A stretch of 64,000 nt of DNA from Rothia mucilaginosa. Its GTDB lineage: Bacteria > Actinomycetota > Actinomycetes > Actinomycetales > Micrococcaceae. The DNA lies in NCBI RefSeq assembly GCF_901875305.1, contig NZ_CABFLY010000003.1, positions 285,171 to 349,170 of the forward strand, read 5' to 3'. A program made the position numbers and the translations under genes. The notes beneath the pieces were generated by a model. That model saw only the letters and a list, made by a program, of their open reading frames with translations, ran no database searches and was not told the DNA's origin. Positions 1-8,300 of this stretch are shown here, piece by piece (within the stretch, counting starts at the first letter, position 1; each line of letters opens with the position of its first letter).

Positions 1-84
1 ATCAACAAGTCCAACGCAATCCGCCAGGAGATGCTTAACGCATCCCGAACCCAGCCCGCCGCGGCTGCCAAGGGCCGCAAGTAG
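1..84 (+). CDS. C-terminal end of an unidentified protein (cut by window edge)
   Basis: Frame 1 is open from the window edge and closes with TAG at 82-84, giving 27 residues. The tail is Ala- and Lys-rich (AAAAKGRK end) with no motif I recognise. truB commonly precedes ribF in actinobacteria, but nothing in this tail lets me confirm TruB. A strong terminator begins 10 bases later, so this gene ends its own transcript and is not co-transcribed with ribF. Confidence 0.6.
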   Translation: MNKSNAIRQEMLNASRTQPAAAAKGRK

Positions 85-94
85 GCTCGTATGC

Positions 95-135
95 GCCCGG
101 GAGGGGCTTCGAGAGGAGCTCGTCCCGGGCTTTTT
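95..135 (+). terminator. Rho-independent terminator
   Basis: Arms GCCCGGGA (95-102) and TCCCGGGC (123-130) are perfectly complementary and are followed directly by TTTTT (131-135). It ends the truncated upstream gene. Confidence 0.85.
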
Positions 136-250
136 CGGGGTGTTTGCTGAGCCCCCGTTCCATTCTCTAGCGATGAGTGCCTTCTAATTCTTCATCCTGC
201 CGCCCGTGGTCTAGGATGGAGAGGTACGTTTATCTTTTTCAGGAGAGCCC

Positions 251-1291
251 GTGACCCTCTACACCGCTTTGAGCGACGTCCCCGCCGGCTATGGCCCCTC
301 GGTCGTGACTATCGGCAACTTTGACGGCGTGCACCGTGGGCATGTCCGTGTGATTTCACGCGTGGTGTCCCTCGCTGAGGAGCACGGTCTGCGCTCCATC
401 GCGGTTTCGTTTGACCCGCACCCCGTTCAGGTGCACCGCCCCGAGGTGGCTCACCACGACATCATGAGCCAGAGCGCTCGCCGCCACTACATGTGCCTGC
501 TGGGTTTGGAGGACTATCTGCTGCTGCACTACAGCCTGGAGTTTGCGCAGCAGACCCCAGAGGAGTTCGTGAAGACCACCTTTGTGGATGGCCTCAACGC
601 CCGCTACGTGGTGATTGGCGATGACGTGCGCTTCGGTCGCAATAACTCTGGTGACCTGAACACGATGCGTGAGCTGGGGGAGAAGTACGGCTTCGAGGTT
701 GTGGTCGTGGAGGACCTCATGGTGGATGAGAACACCCGCTGCTCCTCGACACGCATCCGCCAGCTGCTGCTGGAGGGCGACATGCCGGCCGCGACCGAGC
801 TGCTGGGCCGCCACCACATGATGGCCGGCGAGGTTGTGCACGGCCTGGCGCGCGGCCGTGAGCTGGGCTTCCCGACCGCAAACTTGGAGTTGGAGGCCCG
901 CGGTCTGATTCCCGCGGACGGCGTGTACGCCGGCTGGCTCGTGGACGAGGCGGGTACCCGTCACCCCTCCGCTATTTCGGTGGGTACGAACCCGACCTTT
1001 GACGGCATCGAGCACCGCCAGGTGGAGGCGCACGTGATCGACCGCCCCGAGGAACGCGTGGAAGACTTCAACCTGTACGGTCAGCATGTGCTCATTGAGT
1101 TCGTGAAGCGACTGCGCCCCATGGTGGCCTACACCGGAGTGGAGGCGCTGATCGAGCAGATTAACGACGACGTGGCCAAGACCCGCGAGGTGTTGGCGGA
1201 GGACGCGAAGACCTACTGCCCGCCGGAGCGTTCCGTGCGGGCCGAAAAGGATTCCGAGAAGAAGGCCGAGGCGGAGAGTCTCGAGGCGTAG
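251..1291 (+). CDS. ribF: Bifunctional riboflavin kinase / FAD synthetase
   Basis: Converts riboflavin to FMN and FMN to FAD in the cytoplasm. The N-terminal nucleotidyltransferase half carries GNFDGVHRGH (22-31) with the HxGH signature, and CSSTRIR near 163. The C-terminal flavokinase domain starts around 190 and has the PTAN motif near 209. At 346 aa it is slightly long because of a charged Glu/Lys-rich tail of about 25 residues. The GTG start is chosen because AGGAGA lies at 241-246, four bases upstream, and the protein begins just before the conserved FAD-synthetase strand. Terminators on both sides indicate a single-gene transcript. I see no FMN riboswitch upstream. Confidence 0.95.
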   Translation: MTLYTALSDVPAGYGPSVVTIGNFDGVHRGHVRVISRVVSLAEEHGLRSIAVSFDPHPVQVHRPEVAHHDIMSQSARRHYMCLLGLEDYLLLHYSLEFAQQTPEEFVKTTFVDGLNARYVVIGDDVRFGRNNSGDLNTMRELGEKYGFEVVVVEDLMVDENTRCSSTRIRQLLLEGDMPAATELLGRHHMMAGEVVHGLARGRELGFPTANLELEARGLIPADGVYAGWLVDEAGTRHPSAISVGTNPTFDGIEHRQVEAHVIDRPEERVEDFNLYGQHVLIEFVKRLRPMVAYTGVEALIEQINDDVAKTREVLAEDAKTYCPPERSVRAEKDSEKKAEAESLEA

Positions 1292-1331
1292 GCTGCGGGT
1301 CGCATCCGGCACCTCACGCACAGAAGGCTTG

Positions 1332-1369
1332 AACCCCGGCGGCAGGTTTCGTACCTGCTGCCGGGGTTT
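1332..1369 (+). terminator. Rho-independent terminator of ribF
   Basis: Sixteen-base arms (1332-1347 and 1353-1368) with one G-T pair and a 5-base loop, ending in TTT. It separates ribF from luxS. Confidence 0.8.
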
Positions 1370-1494
1370 GTCGTACCCGTAGGGCCCCGGCGCCCGCTGA
1401 GCCCTAGTGTCCGCATGGCCCCGGTGCTCGAGCGTTCTCAGCCCCTCGTGAGACAGGGGGACGCGAAGCGGCAAAGTTAAGAGAAGATAGAGTC

Positions 1495-1953
1495 ATGGAA
1501 AAAATGAACGTCGAATCCTTCAACCTTGACCACCGCGCCGTTAAGGCACCCTACGTGCGCATCGCCGACCGTAAGGTACTGCCCGGTGGCGACACCCTCA
1601 TCAAGTACGATATCCGCTTCACCCAGCCGAACACCGCGCACCTGGAAATGCCGACCGTGCACTCCATCGAGCACCTGAGCGCTGAGCACATGCGCAACCA
1701 CACCGACCGTCTGATCGATTTCTCCCCGATGGGCTGCCAGACCGGTTTCTACGCGCTGACCCTGGGCTTGGAGCCTGAGGAGTTCTTCCCGATTCTGGAG
1801 GCAACCCTCAATGACATCCTCAACGCCACTGAGGTTCCGGCGGCGAACGAGGTGCAGTGCGGTTGGGGCGCCAACCACACCCTCGAGGGTGCGCAGGCTG
1901 CTGCTCGCGAGTTCCTCGCGGCACGCGATGAATGGGCTCAGGTGATGGCGTAG
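1495..1953 (+). CDS. luxS: S-ribosylhomocysteine lyase LuxS
   Basis: Cleaves S-ribosylhomocysteine to homocysteine and DPD, the precursor of AI-2. The 152-aa length is typical. The metal site is visible: HSIEH (residues 56-60) supplies two His ligands and the catalytic Glu, and the Cys of VQCGWG near 122 is the third ligand. The MGCQTGFY segment carries the catalytic Cys. The start could be Met1 or Met4, both in frame; no clear ribosome-binding site decides. It overlaps mtnN, which makes its substrate, so the pair forms a two-step S-adenosylhomocysteine recycling operon. Many actinobacteria use SahH instead, so a LuxS route is informative for this lineage. Confidence 0.95.
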   Translation: MEKMNVESFNLDHRAVKAPYVRIADRKVLPGGDTLIKYDIRFTQPNTAHLEMPTVHSIEHLSAEHMRNHTDRLIDFSPMGCQTGFYALTLGLEPEEFFPILEATLNDILNATEVPAANEVQCGWGANHTLEGAQAAAREFLAARDEWAQVMA

Positions 1954-2846
1954 TGAGCGAGCAGATTCCCGAGGCCTTCACCGCCGCCTTCAACCCGGTG
2001 GACTTTGACCCGAACGCTTTTGACCCGGCTGAGGCGTTCAACAGCATGTTTGAGCTGATGGACGGCATGTCCAACGCCATCATCATTCAGGTGGCTATGG
2101 ATGAGGAGCTCGCACCGTTCCTGAAGGCCACCGAGGAGTTGCAACCCTCCTTCACCGAGGGCGCCGCACAGTTCCACCCGCGCTACCTGCAGGTGGGGGA
2201 GGACCAGGTGCCTCTGCTGCTGGTCCGCTCTAAGATTGGCCTGGTGAATGCGGCGAGCGCCGTCACCGAGGCGATCAGCTACTCCTCGAATTGCCTGGGC
2301 GTCATTAGCGCCGGTACCGCCGGCGGTTTGGCTCGCGGCATTAACGTAGGCGACGTGCTGATTGGCGAGAACTACACCTACACTGACGCCGATGCGACCG
2401 CGTTCGGTTACGCACGCGGCCAGGTTCCGGGTATGCCCGAAAGTTACGATGGTCAGGCGGATGAGTGGCAGGATGCTTTGGAGCATGCGCTCGCCGCGCT
2501 GGAGCCGGTGCGTGAGCAGGCTGAGAGCCCGTGGGAGGTGCGCCGCGGCCAGATGCTGGCGGGTAACTCCTTCGTGACCGCCCACAACGTGAAGGACACC
2601 CGCGAGGCGTTCGAGGGTGCTATCAGCACCGACATGGAGACCACTGCTATTGCGCAGGTCTGCCACAACTACGAGATTCCGTTTATCGGTGTGCGTTGCG
2701 TATCGGATCTGTGCGGCCCGGAGGCGGACCAGGACTTCCACCTCTCCGTGGATGTGGTGGCTCCTCGTTCGGCTCGTTACGCTCTGCAGCTGGCTGCTGA
2801 GCTGTGGACTGAGGCGCAGCTGGAGGCGCTACAGTTGGCGCTCTAA
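1953..2846 (+). CDS. mtnN: 5'-methylthioadenosine / S-adenosylhomocysteine nucleosidase
   Basis: Hydrolyses MTA and SAH, releasing adenine and giving S-ribosylhomocysteine for LuxS. Expected catalytic residues are present: Glu in AMDEEL, Glu in DMETTA and Asp in CVSDLCG. I prefer the GTG at 1953, whose first base is the last base of the luxS TAG, because AGGTGA lies at 1940-1945 with 7-base spacing; an in-frame ATG at 1932 lacks this. With either start there is an unusual N-terminal extension of about 40 acidic, Phe/Asp-Pro-rich residues before the usual family start. Internal Met codons near 2059-2068 would give a normal-length protein, so the extension needs experimental support. Confidence 0.9.
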   Translation: MSEQIPEAFTAAFNPVDFDPNAFDPAEAFNSMFELMDGMSNAIIIQVAMDEELAPFLKATEELQPSFTEGAAQFHPRYLQVGEDQVPLLLVRSKIGLVNAASAVTEAISYSSNCLGVISAGTAGGLARGINVGDVLIGENYTYTDADATAFGYARGQVPGMPESYDGQADEWQDALEHALAALEPVREQAESPWEVRRGQMLAGNSFVTAHNVKDTREAFEGAISTDMETTAIAQVCHNYEIPFIGVRCVSDLCGPEADQDFHLSVDVVAPRSARYALQLAAELWTEAQLEALQLAL

Positions 2847-2891
2847 AGCTCCTCAACTTACGGCGAGATGAACATCTGAGCTTGCTATATG

Positions 2892-2936
2892 AAGTGCCGG
2901 GGCGTGAACCGACGGGTTTGCGCCCCGGCACTTTTT
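2892..2936 (+). terminator. Rho-independent terminator of luxS-mtnN
   Basis: AAGTGCCGGGGCG pairs with CGCCCCGGCACTT across a loop of about 16 bases and runs into TTTTT at 2932-2936. Confidence 0.85.
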
Positions 2937-3046
2937 GTACGCGACCCGCGAGAAATGCAGAAATATTAGCCGCGGTGAATATACATTCTGTGTGTCGTGG
3001 AGTACTATGTTTGAAGAAACTAATCGCTCTCACAGAGGAGTACGTC

Positions 3047-3349
3047 GTGAAGTTCTGCCCTACTCTCGCCTCCGTCACAGGTTTGCTCGGTGGCTACAAG
3101 GTTGCATCCAGCACCGGTATTCGTCCGCTCGGTGGTGCTGTCCTGGCACTGTGCGGTGCTGTGGCCTACAAGAATTGGAAGCGTAAGGCTGGCGCAGGCC
3201 GTGCTACCTTCCTCACCGCTGTATACATGGGCGCGTTCGGCGCCGCTCATCCGCTCGCCAAGAAACTTGGCGCGTGGCCTGCAGTCTATACCGTGACTGC
3301 TGTAACCGCTCTGTCTTCTATCGTCATTGGACGTAAGCGACAGAAGTAG
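3047..3349 (+). CDS. Small conserved-type membrane protein of unknown function
   Basis: A 100-aa protein I do not recognise by family. The frame is open further upstream, but GTG at 3047 is chosen because GAGGAG sits at 3035-3040 with 6-base spacing. It contains two or three hydrophobic segments (about residues 8-20, 25-40 and 78-93) separated by a basic loop (KNWKRKAG), and ends in RKRQK, suggesting a small multi-pass inner-membrane protein with positive cytoplasmic ends. It is flanked by its own terminators, so it is monocistronic. Codon usage matches the neighbours. No function can be assigned. Confidence 0.7.
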   Translation: MKFCPTLASVTGLLGGYKVASSTGIRPLGGAVLALCGAVAYKNWKRKAGAGRATFLTAVYMGAFGAAHPLAKKLGAWPAVYTVTAVTALSSIVIGRKRQK

Positions 3350-3358
3350 TCTTTGAAG

Positions 3359-3400
3359 AAAAGACGGCGGAAAGGCAACGTTGCCTTCCCGCCGTCTTTT
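3359..3400 (+). terminator. Rho-independent terminator
   Basis: A very long hairpin: AAAAGACGGCGG and GGCAA on the left pair with TTGCC and CCGCCGTCTTTT on the right. It begins 9 bases after the stop of the small membrane protein. Confidence 0.9.
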
Positions 3401-3591
3401 GTATTCCCTCCCGCCGTGCAGGCTGGGTGGGGATGCGCCGGGGCGATGCGCGAGGGCAACACTTTCTGCGCAACGCCCCATCGCTCGATGGGGAGTGAAT
3501 ATTGCGATGCCTGCCGAACCGTGTACGGCGTCGCCCACAACACGCAAGACATCCCCGCCACAAGCGGGCAAACCCCACGAGGTAAAGAAAA

Positions 3592-4998
3592 ATGGTACAA
3601 ACCAACCCGGTTTCCACCCCGGACGCATCGGCAACGCCGAGCGGCTCTGAGAGCGGACAGCTCTCGCGAGGCCTCTCCCTGCGCCACATTATGTTCATCG
3701 CCCTCGGATCGGCCATCGGCACGGGTCTGTTCTACGGTTCTGCTTCCGCGATTCAGCTGGCGGGCCCCTCCGTGCTGCTTGCCTACGTTATCGGTGGCGC
3801 GGCGGTGTTCATGGTGATGCGCGCGATGGGCGAGCTCGCCCTGGCGCACCCTGTCTCCGGCGCGTTCTCCGAGTATGCGACCCTCTACCTGGGCCGCTGG
3901 GCCGGCTTTGTGACCGGTTGGAGCTACGCCCTCGAAATGGCGCTGGTGGCCGTCGCGGACGTGACCGCCTTCGCCGTGTACATGAAGTTCTGGTTCCCGG
4001 ACAGCCCCTCGTGGATTTGGATTGTCTCGGTGCTGCTGATTCTGCTCGCCATCAACCTGGCGAAGGTCAAGGCTTTCGGCGAGACAGAGTTCTGGTTCAC
4101 GCTCGTGAAGGTCAGTGCCATTGTTGCCATGATTGTTGGTGGCATCGCTCTGCTCTTCGTGGGTGTGCAGGCGCACGATTTAGTGGCGCCTTCAGCCACG
4201 AACCTCTGGTCGCTGGACGGCGGCTTCTTCGCGAACGGCTTTACCGGCTTCCTCGCCTGCTTTACCGTGGTGATGTTCGCCTTCGGCGGTATTGAGAACA
4301 TCGGTATTGCCGCAGGTGAGGCGAAGGACCCGCGCACCTCGATTCCCAAGGCGATTCGCACGGTGCCGTTCCGCATCCTGATCTTCTACGTGCTGACCCT
4401 CTCGGTCATTATGTCCCTGTACCCCTGGTATTCGGTTTCGAAAGAGAACTCGCCGTTTGTGCAGATTTTTGAGGGTCTGGGTATTCCTGCGGCTGCCTCA
4501 ATCCTGAACGTGGTCATCATTACCGCCGCTATTTCTGCCCTGAACGCCGACGTGTACGGTGCCGGCCGCATGATGTACGGCCTGGCCAAGCAGAAGCTGG
4601 CCCCCGCGTCCTTCGCGAAGGTCACCAAGAACGGTGCACCCTGGATGACCACCCTGCTCATGGTGCTGGTCATGGCGGTTGGCGTGATTGTGAATGTGCT
4701 CTTCGAGAACGCATTCGAGGTGGTTGCCTCGCTGGCCACCTTCGCCACGGTCTTCGTGTGGGTCATGATTCTGCTGGCGCACATCGCCTACAAGCGGAGC
4801 GGCGCTGATACTGACCCCCAACCCGTGAGTCAGCCCCTGTGGCTGAGCTACGCGGCCCTGACCTTTATGGTCTTTATCGTGGTGCTCTTCGGCTTCTTCG
4901 CCGACACCCAGCTGGCGCTGGTGATGGGCGCAATCTGGTGCCTGTTCCTGCTGGGCTACTACCGCCTCGTGGTGGTGCGCACCAAGAGCGAACGCTAA
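3592..4998 (+). CDS. Amino-acid permease of the APC family, ProY/HutT-like
   Basis: Proton-coupled amino-acid uptake across the inner membrane. The 468-aa chain has about 12 hydrophobic segments. It starts with the APC signature LGSAIGTGLFYGSA near 37 and keeps ADVTAFAVYM, GGIENIGIAAGEAKDP and SLATFATVFVWVMILL, which I recognise from E. coli ProY. ProY-type carriers include proline and histidine transporters, so the substrate cannot be fixed from sequence. Histidine uptake would be attractive given the decayed his locus at 38.9 kb, but that is inference. The ATG at 3592 follows a weak GAGG. It is monocistronic between terminators. Confidence 0.85.
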   Translation: MVQTNPVSTPDASATPSGSESGQLSRGLSLRHIMFIALGSAIGTGLFYGSASAIQLAGPSVLLAYVIGGAAVFMVMRAMGELALAHPVSGAFSEYATLYLGRWAGFVTGWSYALEMALVAVADVTAFAVYMKFWFPDSPSWIWIVSVLLILLAINLAKVKAFGETEFWFTLVKVSAIVAMIVGGIALLFVGVQAHDLVAPSATNLWSLDGGFFANGFTGFLACFTVVMFAFGGIENIGIAAGEAKDPRTSIPKAIRTVPFRILIFYVLTLSVIMSLYPWYSVSKENSPFVQIFEGLGIPAAASILNVVIITAAISALNADVYGAGRMMYGLAKQKLAPASFAKVTKNGAPWMTTLLMVLVMAVGVIVNVLFENAFEVVASLATFATVFVWVMILLAHIAYKRSGADTDPQPVSQPLWLSYAALTFMVFIVVLFGFFADTQLALVMGAIWCLFLLGYYRLVVVRTKSER

Positions 4999-5008
4999 AT
5001 CCGGGCTG

Positions 5009-5054
5009 AGCCCGGCGGCCGGTAGTGTGATGAGCTACCTCCCGCCGGGCTTTT
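5009..5054 (+). terminator. Rho-independent terminator of the permease gene
   Basis: GCCCGGCGG (5010-5018) pairs with CCGCCGGGC (5042-5050), with a second inner stem GGTAG/CTACC, followed by TTTT. Confidence 0.8.
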
Positions 5055-5086
5055 GCGTTCCCTTCCGCGAAAGCGTCCCGGTAGCG

Positions 5087-5191
5087 TAGAATGGGAAGAA
5101 CGCGTCTGCAGTCCGCAGTAGACGACGTGTAGTACAGGGCGTAAGCCCACCACCCGGCGGCAACCGTCCGTACGGGACGTATGCGGTACTA
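5087..5191 (+). promoter_or_regulatory. rpsO promoter -10 and structured leader (candidate S15 autoregulatory RNA)
   Basis: A good -10 hexamer TAGAAT lies at 5087-5092; no clear -35 is seen. The leader can fold into a three-way junction: outer stem TAGTAC (5130-5135) with GTACTA (5186-5191), hairpin GGGC-GTAA-GCCC (5137-5148, a GNRA loop), and hairpin CGTCC/GGACG (5165-5179). The closing strand ends 5 bases before the AGGAG of rpsO (5197-5201), so folding could control translation. S15 is known to repress its own mRNA through such junctions in several phyla, including actinobacteria. The fold is by eye. Confidence 0.45.
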
Positions 5192-5208
5192 ACTCTAGGA
5201 GTTAAAAA

Positions 5209-5478
5209 GTGGCACTGGATCCCGCTGTCAAGCAGGCAATCATCAAGGAATACGCAACCCACGAGGGCGACACCGGTTCGCCCGAGGTTCAGATTGCAGT
5301 TCTGTCTCGTCGTATCGCTGACCTGACCGAGCACCTGAAGTTCCACAAGCACGATCACCACTCCCGTCGTGGCCTGATGATCCTCGTTGGTCGTCGCCGC
5401 AACATGCTCGGCTACCTCAAGAGCGTCGACATCGAGCGTTACCGTTCGCTGATCGAGCGCCTGGGTCTGCGCCGATAA
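5209..5478 (+). CDS. rpsO: 30S ribosomal protein S15
   Basis: An 89-aa primary 16S-binding protein of the small-subunit platform, of usual length. The family signature [20 protein letters not shown] and [20 protein letters not shown] are present. GTG at 5209 is the start, with AGGAG at 5197-5201 and 7-base spacing. It is followed about 400 bases later by pnp, the classical rpsO-pnp pairing. Confidence 0.98.
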   Translation: MALDPAVKQAIIKEYATHEGDTGSPEVQIAVLSRRIADLTEHLKFHKHDHHSRRGLMILVGRRRNMLGYLKSVDIERYRSLIERLGLRR

Positions 5479-5883
5479 AACAGGAGCGTCTTGACGCTTT
5501 TGTGGTGATTAATCGCCTTGAGGCGGTGTGTGCGGACGTGCTGTAGATGTTCTTCACCTTCTTCGGGAGGCGTGGGGCATCGGCACGTCCGTACTGCCGC
5601 GTTCGGGGGCGCTCGCCTCAACCGGTCGCGGGCTAAACGGCCCAGACCGTCCGGTGGGGTGCCCCACCAACCATGATAGAAAACCAGCCGCGAGCGCACA
5701 CGCCGCGGTCCTCGGTAGCGAATTACGGAATAACACCCCCTCAGCACATGCGTACGGTGCGGAACTCTGCCCGGAACCGCCGGATTTAACCGGCGTAACG
5801 ACGGCGGGGGAGCGGTGCCGTGGTTTCCTATCGAAGGCCGACTCGTGCGCTACGCACCGGCTGACCAAGAGAAAGAAGGAACC
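5479..5883 (+). other. rpsO-pnp intergenic region (405 bases)
   Basis: No credible gene. A short hairpin AGCGTC-TT-GACGCT with TTTT (5485-5501) may be a weak terminator for rpsO. A dyad GGTGGGG/CCCCACC lies at 5653-5668. In other bacteria this interval carries RNA structures through which PNPase controls its own mRNA; nothing here is specific enough to prove that. An open frame runs in from 5815, but its codons precede the conserved PNPase start. Confidence 0.5.
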
Positions 5884-8100
5884 GTGGAAGGTCCCGAAAT
5901 CCAGTTTGCCGAAGTCGAAATCGACAACGGCATTTACGGTAAGCGCCACGTGCGCTTTGAAACCGGCCGTCTCGCCAAGCAGGCTAACGGCTCGGTGCTC
6001 GTCACCATTGATGACGAGACCACCCTGCTCTCCGCAACCGTAGTCGGCAAGTCCCCCCGTGAGGGCTTCGACTTCTTCCCGCTGACCGTGGACGTGGAAG
6101 AGCGCATGTACGCAGCCGGTAAGATTCCGGCATCCTACTTCCGCCGCGAAGGCCGCCCCAGCACCGAGGCCATTCTGGCTGCCCGCCTGATTGACCGCCC
6201 GCTGCGCCCCGCCTTCACCAAAGGCATCCGCAACGAGGTGCAGGTCGTCGTGACCGTCCTGACCTACAACCCGGACGAAATCTACAACACTTTCGCTATT
6301 AACGCGGCTTCGGCATCGACTTCGCTCTCCGGCGCGCCCTTCAGCGGCCCCATCGGTGGCGTGCGCGTGGCCCTGATTGACGGCCAGTGGGTCTGCTTCC
6401 CCAAGTACTCCCAGCTCGAGAACGCCGTGTTCGACATGGCTGTGGCCGGTCGCATCGTCACCAAGGCTGACGGTACCGAAGATGTGGCCATTATGATGGT
6501 CGAGGCTGAGGCCACCGACAACTCCTGGAAGCTCATCAAGGAGGACGGCCAGACCGCCCCCACCGAAGAGGTCGTCGCCCAGGGTCTGGAGGCTGCTAAG
6601 CCCTTCATCGCTGCCCTGTGCAAGGCCCAGGCTGACCTGGCTGCTCGCGCCGGCAAGCCCGCCCTCGAACTGCCCTTCTTCGGCGGCCACGGCGAGGACG
6701 TCGATGCGGCCGTGAAGGAATTCGCCGCAGACCGCCTGGTCGAGGTGTACTCCATCGCCGGCAAGCAGGAGCGCGAAGCCGCCGCAGCCGAGCTGAAGGA
6801 AGACCTCATGGAGGCTCTGACCGGCGAAGGTAAGGAATTCGAAGAGCGCGCTGATGAGGTCTCCGTGGCATTCGCCGCCTTGACCAAGTACATCGTGCGT
6901 CAGCGCATCCTCACCGAGCAGGTACGCATCGATGGCCGCGGCCTGACCGATATCCGTCAGCTCACTGCCGAGGTTGAGGTTCTGCCCCGCGTGCACGGTT
7001 CCTCCCTCTTCGAACGTGGCGAGACCCAGATTATGGGCGTAACCACCCTGAACATGCTCAAGATGGAGCAGCAGCTGGACTCCCTGCACCCGGTCAAGTC
7101 CAAGCGCTACATCCACCACTACAACTTCCCGCCGTACTCCACCGGTGAGACCGGCCGCGTGGGCTCGCCCAAGCGCCGTGAAATCGGTCACGGCGCCCTG
7201 GCTGAGCGTGCTCTCGTGCCGGTGCTGCCCTCGCGCGAGGAGTTCCCCTACGCAATCCGCCAGGTCTCCGAGGCGCTGGGCTCCAACGGCTCGACCTCCA
7301 TGGGTTCGGTCTGCGCCTCGACCCTGTCCCTGCTGAACGCCGGCGTGCCGCTACGCGCACCCGTCGCGGGTATCGCGATGGGCCTGGTGTCTGACGAGGT
7401 GAACGGCGAGACCCGTTACGCCGCACTGACCGACATCCTGGGCGCCGAGGACGCACTGGGCGACATGGACTTCAAGGTGGCAGGTACCTCCGAGTTCGTG
7501 ACCGCTATTCAGCTGGACACCAAGCTCGACGGCATCCCCGCCTCCGTGCTGGCCGGCGCACTGACCCAGGCCCGCGAGGCTCGTCTGCACATCCTGGATG
7601 TGCTGACCAGCGCCATCGACGCACCCGATGAGATGAGCGAGTTCGCACCGCGCATTATCTCCGTGAAGATTCCGGTTGCTAAGATCGGTGAGGTTATCGG
7701 CCCCAAGGGTAAGATGATCAACCAGATTCAGGAAGACACCGGCGCCGACATCTCCATCGAGGACGACGGTACCGTGTACATTGGCGCAGCCGACGGCCCC
7801 TCCGCCGAGGCTGCCCGCGCCGCCGTGAACGCCATCGCGAACCCGCAGGTTCCCGAGGTCGGCGAGCGCTACCTGGGCACCGTGGTGAAGGTGACCGACT
7901 TTGGCGCCTTCATCTCGCTGACCCCCGGTAAGGACGGTCTGCTGCACATCTCCGAGATGCGTAAGCTCAACGGCGGCAAGCGCGTGGTTGACGCTGAGGA
8001 CGTTGTCTCCGTGGGCCAGAAGGTTCAGGTGGAGATCACCAAGATTGATGACCGCGGCAAGCTTTCGCTCGCACCGGTCGTTGAGGGCGACGACGAGTAG
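5884..8100 (+). CDS. pnp: Polyribonucleotide nucleotidyltransferase (PNPase)
   Basis: A phosphorolytic 3'-5' exoribonuclease, trimeric, in RNA decay. It has two RNase PH domains (about 1-230 and 330-560; [17 protein letters not shown] and the [13 protein letters not shown] segment in the first), a KH domain near 600 ([12 protein letters not shown]) and an S1 domain from about 658 ([26 protein letters not shown]). The 738-aa length is normal. GTG at 5884 (MEGPEIQF) is chosen because actinobacterial PNPases begin this way and AAGGA precedes it; the spacing of 3 bases is short. An in-frame ATG at 5815 would add 23 non-conserved residues. Confidence 0.97.
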   Translation: MEGPEIQFAEVEIDNGIYGKRHVRFETGRLAKQANGSVLVTIDDETTLLSATVVGKSPREGFDFFPLTVDVEERMYAAGKIPASYFRREGRPSTEAILAARLIDRPLRPAFTKGIRNEVQVVVTVLTYNPDEIYNTFAINAASASTSLSGAPFSGPIGGVRVALIDGQWVCFPKYSQLENAVFDMAVAGRIVTKADGTEDVAIMMVEAEATDNSWKLIKEDGQTAPTEEVVAQGLEAAKPFIAALCKAQADLAARAGKPALELPFFGGHGEDVDAAVKEFAADRLVEVYSIAGKQEREAAAAELKEDLMEALTGEGKEFEERADEVSVAFAALTKYIVRQRILTEQVRIDGRGLTDIRQLTAEVEVLPRVHGSSLFERGETQIMGVTTLNMLKMEQQLDSLHPVKSKRYIHHYNFPPYSTGETGRVGSPKRREIGHGALAERALVPVLPSREEFPYAIRQVSEALGSNGSTSMGSVCASTLSLLNAGVPLRAPVAGIAMGLVSDEVNGETRYAALTDILGAEDALGDMDFKVAGTSEFVTAIQLDTKLDGIPASVLAGALTQAREARLHILDVLTSAIDAPDEMSEFAPRIISVKIPVAKIGEVIGPKGKMINQIQEDTGADISIEDDGTVYIGAADGPSAEAARAAVNAIANPQVPEVGERYLGTVVKVTDFGAFISLTPGKDGLLHISEMRKLNGGKRVVDAEDVVSVGQKVQVEITKIDDRGKLSLAPVVEGDDE

Positions 8101-8122
8101 TCGTAACCCCCGCTAAGTGATG

Positions 8123-8182
8123 AGGGGCGTTCGGCGCACCCGGCGCGGTTCACTCCCCGCCGGATGCACCGGACGCCCCTTC
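8123..8182 (+). terminator. Probable terminator of pnp
   Basis: AGGGGCGT (8123-8130) pairs with ACGCCCCT (8173-8180), with further pairing inside (CGG, GCA). The T-run is poor, so efficiency is uncertain. Confidence 0.55.
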
Positions 8183-8300
8183 GCTGTGCTTGCCCTGTAT
8201 CTTTTGATGCTTTTCCGCCCTATCAACTGTGAGACTGTCTACAGGTAATAGGGTAGGAAAGCTTACCTTCAGACGTACCTGTTGAAAGGTTCTTCTCTCT

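Noticed and set aside
136..250. FMN riboswitch before ribF
   Set aside because: None of the conserved FMN-element segments is visible and the gap is too short after the terminator.
356..1474. Long reverse-strand open frame opposite ribF
   Set aside because: His/Val/Leu-rich translation typical of the antisense of a GC-rich gene; no ribosome-binding site or family similarity. The same applies to 5554-7191, 8625-9653, 15816-16853, 17282-18685, 18707-19936 and 60025-61533.
1370..1494. SAH or SAM riboswitch before luxS
   Set aside because: No conserved core sequences or fitting stem pattern.
3476..3493. Hairpin CCCCATCG-CT-CGATGGGG before the permease gene
   Set aside because: Eight perfect pairs but a two-base loop, no T-run and no second copy; too little to call an operator.
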